This document shows positions 1 to 9,100 of a DNA stretch of 19,756 bases, piece by piece. The notes beneath the pieces were generated by a model that ran no database searches, was not told the origin of the DNA, and saw only the letters and a program-made list of their open reading frames with translations. A program made the translations under genes and the position numbers. Source of the stretch: Podochytrium sp. JEL0797 (taxonomy: Eukaryota > Chytridiomycota > Chytridiomycetes > Chytridiales > Chytriomycetaceae); assembly GCA_027596195.1 (NCBI GenBank), contig JADGJG010000442.1, positions 1 to 19,756 on the forward strand, read 5' to 3'. The number at the start of each line of letters is the position of its first letter. Position 1 is the stretch's first letter.

Positions 1-49
<49 letters not shown>
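1..49. repeat. Terminal poly-C tract
   Basis: Positions 1-49 are uninterrupted C, followed by a C/A-rich stretch to about position 70. It does not look like a fungal telomere (no TTAGGG-type unit). It sits directly against a gene that is still open, inside what looks like an intron. The simplest reading is that the assembly stopped at, or overran into, a homopolymer; the tract may be partly artefactual. Confidence 0.9.
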
Positions 50-51
<2 letters not shown>

Positions 52-78
52 AACACAAAACCCCACCCCCGAACTCAC

Positions 79-2176
79 AATACGACATGGTTTCGTATTG
101 AATAAACACGGATCCATTGAAATTCACCAGATGGAGTTGAAGACTCTCCTTGAGGTCCGCAGCGAGTCGGTTGAACAGCTGTAAGTCGAAAAAAAAATCG
201 ATCAGCGTCAGAAACCCCACAAAAAAAATTCGTCAAAAACCAACTCACAAATCTCGTCCCCAACTCCGCAGTCATTTTATTCCCCCACGCTTCCCTCCTC
301 GTCATCTCCATCTCCATCAATGACTCGGGCGTCCCGAATCCAGTCGTCCAGGGACTCTGCTGCTGCGGCAGCTTCGGGACAAACGCGGGCGGTTTCTCAG
401 GGACATGAGAAACACGCACGGGAGGGTTCGAATGCGTCATGAGGGTTTGGCTGACCGTCACCGTGGGACGGAACCGAAACAAGAGTGTCAAGGAGTTGCT
501 GAGGGAAGGGGGCGCGTGGATTTCAATGTCATCCGAGTTGCTGAGGGAATTGGCAAGAGTTTGCGTCTGTTTCGACGCGTTGTCAGAATCCACGCAAACA
601 CAATCCAAAAATCCAACAAAAAAACTCACCAACTCTCTCCCCACCCGAAACGCGTCCATCAACCCCCCCATCCACCCCCCAACCCAAAACATCCACCACG
701 GCAACGAAAACTTGACATCAACCGCCGGAACGAGATGCACAACCCCTTGCGAAACACCCACGCCAACACACGCCGAATGAAACAACGAACTCGAACTCAT
801 TCTCTTTAACAACTTGTTGGGATGCCCCGCCACCCCCGCAAGCTGCCCACCACCCGCACACCCAGGCCCCCACAACCCCCACCCCCCCATAGCAATCAGA
901 TTCGAAAAGTCCCCACACGCCCAGCACTACAAACAAACCCACAACGCCGCCGAAATCAACGCCCCACCGGCACTCCCGCCCGACTTTCGTCTCTGCGCCG
1001 TCAAACTATTCCCCATCTCCTGCGTCGCATCAAACGCATCCATATGCAACGGATCCATGACGCGTGGATCGACCGTGTTGAAGAACGTGACCGCTGGGAG
1101 GTCCGAATGAACGAGTTTGAAGGCCGAGGAAGGGTGGAAGGCGATGGAGTCGGCGGATCGGAGTGGGTCTGGGGTGGGTGGGTCGGAGACGTCTTGTGGT
1201 GACGGGGGTGTCAATAACGACATGTTGTCGCTGTTGCAACAGAAGGAAGGAAAAGATGAAGATGAGACTTCTCGTGGTGGCACAAAAACTTTTCTCCCAA
1301 TGTCTCACCATTCCACATGCATCCAACACCCAAACCTCGAACACGCCTCCCGAATCCTCGCCAAATCATCCCACTCTCCCGTAACCCCACCCAAGGCCCC
1401 CGCGCGAGAATAAACCAAACACGGCCTTCTTCCCACAGCCGCATCTTCTGAAAGATACGCAACCAACGTGTCGATATCCATGGCCTCGGAATCAGGACCC
1501 GTGGATGGAATCTTGCGGATTTTGGGACTCGGGCTGTAACACGGGAGACCAATGAGGGGCCAGAATTTCTTTATGAGTTTTTCGGGGTGGTCTGGGTGTG
1601 AGGCGGGCAGCGAGGAGGGGATGTAAAAGACGGGGATGGCGGACGAGGAGATGAGAGACGGGTTGGGGCCCATGCACACAAAGGTTGCGGTGCGGTAGAC
1701 TAGGGGTGTTTTGAGTGTTGAGATTCGTTTCAGGTTTCAACAGCGGGTATCAAATACCTTGGATATCCTGCATGTTCAGTCTCCCTGCGCTGAAATCCGC
1801 GGAGCCGTGGAAGTGGATGTGTTTGATGTCCGGGAAGCTGTCGCGGTTTGACAGGGGGGTGACTGGTAAGAAGGGATCCTCTTGTTCTCGTCAAGGGGTT
1901 ACGAGGAGCATACCGGAACACTTCAGCCATCCACTGAGTCACTTCTTCCTCGACCTTCTCTCTGAAACCCGCCTGGCTGTCAACAATCTGGTGCAGGTTT
2001 GGCCTGGAGGCGTTGCTAGGAATGACTCTAAGCTCCTCTAGGCGCGCCTCAATCGCGGCACCTAGCGCCGTCTCGTCGGATTCGCAGGGCACCAGGAAAG
2101 ATGCGAAAAGAGAAGCGTTCTCTTGTGCTGCGGATTCGAGCATTTTTTGGTTTGTTATTTGATGACTCATCATCAC
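79..2176 (-). CDS. PDXDC1-like protein, group II PLP-decarboxylase fold (3' end cut by contig end)
   Basis: Proposed exons, in transcription order: 2176-1903, 1862-1758, 1699-1309, 1230 to about 930, about 866-630, 566-249 and 178-79. The last ends at a GTGAG donor that runs into the contig end. Phases match at every junction except between about 930 and 866, where an in-frame TAG (927-929) leaves the structure unresolved. The first intron is 40 bp as modelled; a 51-bp alternative with a stronger donor breaks the frame. Recognition rests on motifs typical of PDXDC1: a CWMHVE strand motif (human has WLHVE), an ADSI segment, DLPAVTFF, and a later LLFRF strand. The usual His-Lys that binds PLP is not at its place (see findings). 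The start could be any of three Met codons at 2176-2170, or the Met at 2143. The family is poorly characterised; a catalytic role is not shown. Confidence 0.65.
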
Positions 2177-2232
2177 TTTCTCGTTCCTTCTCCTTCAGAA
2201 AGGAAACCTAATCATTACTTCATTCTATTTTG

Positions 2233-3131
2233 TTATAACTCACTCCTCCCAAACACTCCACGCAACCCCTCACGCGCATGCAAATTCACAACACCCCCAA
2301 AACCAAATGCAGGCAGAATCCGACACATCCTGGCAAAACTGGCCTTCACATAATCCCTTCGCACCATCCCCACCCGTTCAACCACACTCGCGTGCGGCCG
2401 GTTATAAATATTCAATCCCCACAAGTGAATAGGCGTCGACACGAGTTGCACAGCGCACGGCAGTCCCAATTGACACAGCGTGTCCGAAAACGCTTTGGAA
2501 GCCCCGATTTCGGGTCCTTGGAGGACCTTGGAAATGATGGGCGGGAGGGTGAACGCGGCGGCAACCGTCAAGGAATCACGCACAGTGAAAAGACCATATG
2601 AAATCCTCGGAAACGGTCGCGCAGGACCTTGACCAAACCATCCAGCCAACTTGCGATCCTTCCAGACGCAGAGAGAGATGTTGACGATAGTTGATGACAA
2701 GAACTTTGGCATGGTCGGATCCATTTTCGCATTGAGACAGACACTCTCGACTGAATTGGCCGTCACGTAGGTTCCCGAATAAACGAGAAACACGGCCAAG
2801 AAGGCAGGCTGTCGCACAAAGAGGACGGGCTTCGTGGCAAGCATGGTGAATCCTTCCTTCAGACTCGTTGCCATGGACATTTGACCCGATGCGTTTGAGA
2901 TAATGGCCCGATCAATGATAGTGACAACTGAGAATGTATCAGTAAGCGGTTCGGGTTTCCCGAATGGAATTTAAAGTGCATTTTACCTGGCGAAACCGCA
3001 AGGCTCGTGGCAAGCCCGGCACAAAGATCGGACGCAAGAGAAACACCAAGAGATGGGCGGGTCGTTGATTGTGAGTTGTGAACAACGACGGCTTTGGAGA
3101 CGGATGGGGAACGGATGGATTCAATCTGCAT
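2233..3131 (-). CDS. Conserved fungal membrane protein, mitochondrial-carrier-like (function unknown)
   Basis: Two exons, 3131-2987 and 2927-2233, joined over a 59-bp GTAAAA..CAG intron (2928-2986) in phase 1, give 279 aa ending in TAA. The joined peptide reads ..SLAVSPVVTIIDRAIISN.. across the junction, which supports the splice. The protein has several moderately hydrophobic segments (FLAVFLVYSGTYVTAN, ISYGLFTVRDSLTVAAAF, RMCRILPAFGFGGVVN), an ASDLCAGL stretch near the N terminus and a CVWKDRKLAGWFG loop. From memory this resembles a fungal family annotated only as carrier-like or sequence orphan. I do not know its function. An in-frame upstream ATG at 3272 would add 47 residues; a TTTTTAG just before the chosen start could be a leader-intron acceptor. 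It lies 56 bp upstream of the PDXDC1-like gene, same strand. Confidence 0.7.
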
Positions 3132-3272
3132 TCCGAATTCTAAAAACGGAATGTACTTCAGCTGGTTTCTGTATCCGTTGGGGGGTTCTCTTTCCGACAA
3201 GATATGATCCGAAAGCCATCTGACCCCCACCCGTTCCACTCCCCGTGGTCCTGCCCCAGGTTCCCGTGACAT

Positions 3273-3552
3273 CCCCCATGGGTCCTCGGGATCTGCCCGG
3301 GATCTTCCTCAATCAGACGAGGCACACATCCATCGATCGACTAACTAAATTCTTCATCACCGACAGAATCGAGATCTTCTAGAAGCCACCCCTCTGCCCT
3401 GTGGGAGGAGTTCTCACCTGGCGGTTTGAGGATGTTTTTTTTCCGGCGAACTTTTGGCCACCTTTTGCGGAATCGATCCGGATTTTCCCGCAGACGGAAC
3501 CCAATCCATGACTGGATCGATCCACGTTAGACCCCAACTCACTCTCATCCGG
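3273..3552. other. Intergenic region upstream of the 2233-3131 gene
   Basis: No convincing gene. The stretch should hold the promoter and leader of the minus-strand carrier-like gene. GATCGATCC-type palindromic bits occur at about 3470-3525. Short minus-strand ORFs here have no recognisable domain. Confidence 0.5.
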
Positions 3553-3900
3553 TGTAATTCTCAATTGAAATCAGCACCCCAAACAACTCCCCTCCACTCC
3601 CCTCCTCCTCGTAGATTTTTCATCAAAAGAAACGATGAAGATAAAGAATTCCTTGTGTGTGATATCATCCAACAGTCGGCTGCATCGCAGGGTCGGGGTA
3701 AGCTTTCCCGCGACACATCGCCTCACGCAGAACAACGCTAACACGCGAAAATCCCCACCCCTCCAAACAAACACCCCAAATAACTCCACTGATGACCACT
3801 GCCAATGATGAACTTTGGTAGGATTCCCTCCTTCTCCCTTTTATCTTGCGGGAAAGCTTCCTCGCAACACACTGCCTCCAGATTTGTTATTGCATTTTGA
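3553..3900 (-). repeat. Degenerate duplicate copies of the aspartic-protease 3' coding segment
   Basis: Three blocks match parts of the protease terminal exon (3941-4170), all in its orientation. Block 3553-3618 matches the region before the membrane segment (reads ELFGVLISIEN against DLFGVPISMEN). Block 3661-3790 matches the membrane segment and tail, including the shared peptide RRCVAGKL and a nearly identical stretch around CAACAGTCGGCTGCAT. Block 3838-3900 holds a third copy of the AGCTTtCC..CGCAACACaCtGCCTC portion. The copies carry stops and frameshifts and cannot encode the full tail. They look like a partial tandem duplication of the gene end that decayed; use as an alternative 3' exon is less likely but open. 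Confidence 0.75.
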
Positions 3901-3940
3901 AAACGAAATACAGTAATCGGAAAAAGAGGAAATGCAAATG

Positions 3941-5801
3941 TTACGCAAAGTCCTTGTATGTATGATATCCAACAGTCGGCTGCATCCCAGGGTCGATTCT
4001 CCTCTTGGAAAGCTTTCCCGCAACACACCGCCTCAAACAACACGACATCACCAACACGAATACAAGGATCCCAACAAATAACCCTCCAAATATCAAATTC
4101 TCCATCGAAATCGGCACCCCAAACAAGTCCACCCCAGTCCCGCGATTTCCACTCCCACCTCCTTGGCTAAACCCACCCACCGACGCGTCATAACTCACAC
4201 TCGCATTCGTGCTCCTCCCCGCCCCAAGTGCAAACCCAATCCTCATCTGATCGTAATCAAACACCGTCACAAACCGCTTCAAGAACGTATTCCCAACCAA
4301 ATACGTTCCCTGCTTGAATCCCCCATTCGATCCCTGCAGCACAAGCTGACACTGCCCCCCAACCGGCGCAGAAACGTATTCCAAAGCCGTAATGGAAGTT
4401 GTTACCCCCCCTGCAAACTCCAACGTCACAACCGGCCCGCCATCCTCCGCCTTCCTCGCACACGGCATCACATAAGTATAAGCCCCACTCCCCCCTCCAT
4501 TCAAATAAACCTTCCGTGCCCCCTCCACCCTCGCCCCGATCGCATCAACCAAAACATACGACACAATCGCCTGCGAAGTCCCCGTGTCAATAATAGCAGA
4601 CCCGGTGGTTCCTTCGGGACCGCCTGCAGCAGTGGAAGAAGCATGGGACGTGAATTCTTCGAGTTTGAGACCGTCGATCCAGACACGGGCGAGGGGGAGG
4701 GCAAGTTTTCCGGTTGTGAGGGTGGAGTCGGTGAGCATGGGGACCCTTGGAAGAGTTGTTAGGCGAAGAGGACAAAGAGGCAAGAAGGGAGGAGGTGGGG
4801 GGGGGCGTTTGCATCAAAACTCACCAAGAAGGTTGCATCGAACTGTTTTGAAACAATTCCGTATTATATCCACCAAGCGTAACAGTCCCCTTCCTTTCCG
4901 ACACATCAATCGCGTAACTGAGCAAATTTCGACCCAACACCTTACTCGAAATGACTTGCTGAATGAACGAGGGAGTCACTTTGGCATTATTCGCTGAATA
5001 CGACATCGTTAGAATATGCCCTGGCTCTCTCAGAAATCAAAACAACAAGGACTCACTTTGCGGCGCAAACCCCATCCCCACAATCCCATCCGAATCGTTA
5101 TCCGACGGATTCGACGCGGCTCCTCCTTGTGACACGTATTTTGTTACTTGCGTAAATTGGAATCCCGCGAGAGAAGCTTGTCCAATTGTCACATCGTCTG
5201 TGACGCGATCTCCGCCGTACCCGGATCCATCTGCATATTGCCCCCCAAGAGCCGTTGTCATCAGATCCACTCCAGAAGAAGATTGTGTCAAGTCGTATTT
5301 GTTGTTGGCAGTCAGGCACGCCTGATTAGTGCGAATTGAGTGAGAGTTTTTTCGATAGAGGAAGGGGCATGGAACTCACTTTTGAAGGACAGTTGGCCCC
5401 AAAAATCCACATGTCAAACGACCCCGTATCCAACAACAAATTAAACGTCCTTGCTGGTGTCCCGACTTGAACTTGAGCCCGAAACTCAGTCATGACGTGC
5501 TTGAATCTACATCCCAAGCGCAAGGTAGGACAAATTTAGCCAAATTTCTCTGGGCGCAGAGCCAATCCAAAAGAACTCACTCCATCAACCCAACATCACT
5601 CGTATTGACACTGGCAGCCGAAAAGAAGTTGAGAAACTTGTTTGTGAATGTATTCGAAGCGACTCGGTCGCTGAGCATTTGATTCGTTTGGGCCATGGAT
5701 TGCGGGGTTGTCACGAGCGGGATGTGAAACATGCTGGAGTCCGTGGTTTGCGCATGAGCCAGAATGCTGAAGAGCAAGACGGTGAGGATTCGGTATTCCA
5801 T
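3941..5801 (-). CDS. Secreted pepsin-family (A1) aspartic protease with C-terminal membrane anchor
   Basis: Five exons, 5801-5581, 5506-5380, 5321-5057, 4993-4825 and 4745-3941, all GT-AG and phase-consistent, give 528 aa. Residues 1-18 are a signal peptide (MEYRILTVLLFSILAHAQ), followed by a likely propeptide. The first catalytic motif LLLDTGSFDMW has its Asp near residue 100. A flap-type YADGSG comes later, then GIVGMGF. The second catalytic motif AIIDTGTS has its Asp near 314, and the YLVGNTFL and VFDYDQMRIGFA strands close the C-lobe. A Gly/Ser-rich linker leads to a membrane segment (about residues 478-498) and a 30-residue basic then Tyr-containing tail (..YHTYKDFA). Yeast yapsins are instead GPI-anchored, so this is a transmembrane version acting at the surface or in the secretory route. 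It is divergently transcribed from the myosin gene. Confidence 0.93.
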
Positions 5802-6189
5802 TGCCAGTTTTGCAGTGAGTTGTCAAGTCTCTCATTTGAACGTCATTGATGAAGGACGTGCGAGAAGAAAAAATTTAATAATTTGTTCGTTGATGGGTTT
5901 CTATAATGAATTCGTCACGAACTACTGTAGGTTCGAGACAGGTTCGAGATCTATTTGCAAAAAAAAGAGGAAGCTAATAAGGAAAAAAAAAGAAGAATAG
6001 AGGAAGTTTTTGAAAAGAAGAAATACGAAAGGAAGAAGCGCGCTTATCTTCATTTTGCTTTTCTAATTTCTCTCTTTTCACTCGTGACTGTGGTTCAGTG
6101 AGTTATTCTTTCCGCTGGGTTCGACTGCCAAGTGGTCAAGAAGACACAAAAACTTGGCGAAAAAAAGCGCCATTTCATTTCGACTGTTC
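5802..6189. promoter_or_regulatory. Divergent promoter region between protease and myosin V genes
   Basis: 388 bp separate the start codons of the minus-strand protease and plus-strand myosin. The stretch is A/T- and purine-rich, with an AAAAAA-AGAGG-type tract at about 5959-6000. No precise TATA box or factor site can be assigned by eye. Its role as a shared promoter follows only from gene orientation. Confidence 0.5.
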
Positions 6190-9100
6190 ATGATGGGCAC
6201 CCCTCCACCACCAGCCCCACCACACACTGGATCCGCAAAGGGACTGGATGTATCAAAAGCACTGCTGGACTACCGCAAGGTGACTTTGCTTCAAAAGGGG
6301 TATAGAATGAACACTAACTCGGGTTCACTAGGGCGCACGAGCGTACGGAGTGATCAAGGGATATCCCACACATGAACTAACACCCTCTTAGCTACTTCAA
6401 AGACCCCCTCGATGGCTGGTTGATGGGCGAGGCTGTCGCCGATGCCGCCGTGAACGGGGCCAATCTCGAGATGCGGTTTGCGCTGTCGAGTGGAGAGGTA
6501 AGGAGTCGACTGGCACTGGCTATGAACTACTCCTGACCCTCCCCACAGAGCCATGTCCTTTCGCTGCCCGTGGCATCTTTGGCAGAACTGCCCCCACTCA
6601 AAAACCCGGATTTTATGGTGTGTCCGCTTGCTGCCTTGCCATGCACTCGAGTAACTGACCTGCCCCAAAGGACAACGTCAACGACCTCTCCCTCCTGTCC
6701 TATCTGCACGAACCCGCCGTCTTTTTCGGCATCCGAAACAGATTCGACGCTGAGGAAATCTACACCTATTCGGGAATGGTCCTGATCGCCATGAATCCCT
6801 TTGCGAATGTCAACATGTACTCGTCGGAAGTCATGCGCGAGTATATCGGCACTAAGCGGGACGAACTGAACCCCCATATTGTAATTACGAAGTGTTGTTA
6901 TCTCTGGCACCGAAATGCACCCTCAAATTGATTCTTTGAAACAGTACGGGATTGCTGAAGAATGTTATCGTGCGATGCTCGAGGGCAAAAACCAGTCCGT
7001 CATCGTTTCTGGAGAATCCGGGGCCGGAAAGACACAATCTACCAAATACATTATGCAGTACCTTGCCGTCGTGGATTCGCTCAGCAAAATTGACTCGGTG
7101 GAGGCCTTGATGAGGCCTGAAGCCGTTTCTGCGGGAATCAAGCGAAGTGAGACCGAAGAGGCCGTTTTGGCATCGAACCCGATTTTGGAGGTAGAATACT
7201 CGCGTTGTGAACTCGAATGAAACTACAACAACCCTAAGCTGACACATTCTTAACACACAACAGTCTTTTGGAAATGCAAAAACGACACGAAACGACAACT
7301 CGTCCCGTTTCGGAAAGTTTGTGGAACTCTTCTTCTCGGATCCCAACTCAGGCAGTGTCCGAATCACGGGTGCCAAAGTGCGAACGTATTTGCTCGAACG
7401 ATCTCGTCTGATTTTCCAACCCGCCACTGGTGAGGCTCCCAAATCCATCAAAAGAACCCTCCTCTCCAAAATACTCACCCCAACGTGTAGAGCGCAACTA
7501 CCACATTTTCTATCAACTCTGTGCCGCCGTCCCCGCCGCTGAAAAGAAGCAGCTCGGTTTGACTGCGTGGGATTCGTTTCATTACTTGAACCAAGGAAAC
7601 GCCGGTGTCGTGAGGAATTTGAACGACGTGGAGGAATTCAAGGCGACTCAGGACGCGCTGTCGACGTTGGGGATGTCTGTTTCGAGGCAATGGTGAGTGA
7701 ATATTTTCGTTTTCGCACACGTCGGGATGACCTTCGTTTTCTGACTCCATTTTTCTACAGGGACATTTTCCGAATCTGCGCGGGACTCCTGCACATTGGA
7801 AACATTCATGTACTCGAGTCTGGAACCGACGGATCGACCATCTCGGCCACAGACCCTGCCCTGAAACTCGCGACCGAACTGCTCGGAATCAATCAACAAG
7901 AGTTTGTCAAGTGGATTACCAAGAAGCAGACAACGATTGGGAGGGAAAAGTTTGTTAAGGACTTGAAGCTCGAGGTGGCAGTCGTGTCGAGGGATTCCGT
8001 GACGAAAGTGATGTGAGTTTGGAGGCGTTTCGTTTGTTGGATTTTGGCCAGGGAGATGTTAACTTTTTGGTTTGCGTTCAGCTACACGAAATTGTTTGAT
8101 TGGTTGGTGGGTTCGATCAACAAGAACTTGCAGCGTGATTCGACAGACGATCAGTGCTTTATCGGAGTATTGGATATTTACGGGTAAGCCAATCTCGCCC
8201 AAAACCCCGTCCGCGTTTTTGTTTTGACACCTCTCGTCTCGCTCCCCCAAAAACCAGCTTCGAACACTTCAAAGTCAACTCCTTCGAACAATTCTGCATC
8301 AACTACGCCAACGAGAAACTCCAACAAGAGTTCAACGAACACGTGTTCCGCAAGGAACAAGAAGGGTACGTGCAGGAAGCGATCCAATGGGACTTTATCG
8401 AGTTTGCCGATAACAAGCAATGCATCGACTTGATTGAAGCCAAAGTCGGTGTGTTGGGGCTGTTGGACGAGGAAACGCGGTTGCAGAACGGGAAGGACGA
8501 AACGTTTGTTTTGAACATGGACAAGGGGTTCGCCGCAAACACGTACTACCGCAAAGCCAAGTTTGGTGGGAACAAGGAGTTCACGATCCGTCACTACGCT
8601 GTGGATGTGACGTACACTGCTTCTGGGTTCATTGAGAAGAACAAGGACAATATGAGTGATGAGTTGCAGGACGTGTTGGGGAACTCGACGAATGCGTTCT
8701 TGAAGGAGGTGTTCAATGGTGTGACTGGGGAGGAACAGTCGGTTGAGTATGTGGTTCCTCCGAAGGGGGATCGCAGGAGTTCGACGATGCGACAGCCGAC
8801 TTTGGGGTCCATGTTCAAGGCGTCGTTGCAGGGGTTGATGGAAACGATTCGAGAGACGGAGGGACATGTGAGTAGCGGAGCGTTTTACCCACTTGTTGCA
8901 CCTCCCCGTTTTCTGATCGCGTTCCTTTCTCTGCCCATCAGTATATTCGCTGCATCAAGCCCAATATGGCCAAGAAGGCGTTTGAGTTTGAAGGCGCCAT
9001 GGTGCTATCCCAACTCAAAGGTTGATACACCCTTTCTTTTCACTCTCCCCTTTTGAATTGCCATCAACCCACCAAAAAAAAAATCAGCCTGCGGAGTCCT

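Noticed and set aside
1..49. Telomere
   Set aside because: A pure C homopolymer with no repeat unit; a gene appears to continue into it.
405..809. Plus-strand frames at the left end
   Set aside because: They lie opposite spliced exons of the PDXDC1-like gene and are Pro/His/Asn-rich shadows.
927..929. Reassigned UAG codon (alternative nuclear code)
   Set aside because: A single TAG in a structurally unresolved region; the Stf2-like gene ends with TAG, and no other gene contains an internal TAG.
8178..8867. Minus-strand open frame (229 codons) opposite the myosin motor domain
   Set aside because: It mirrors the conserved exon 8258-8867; a by-product of codon bias.
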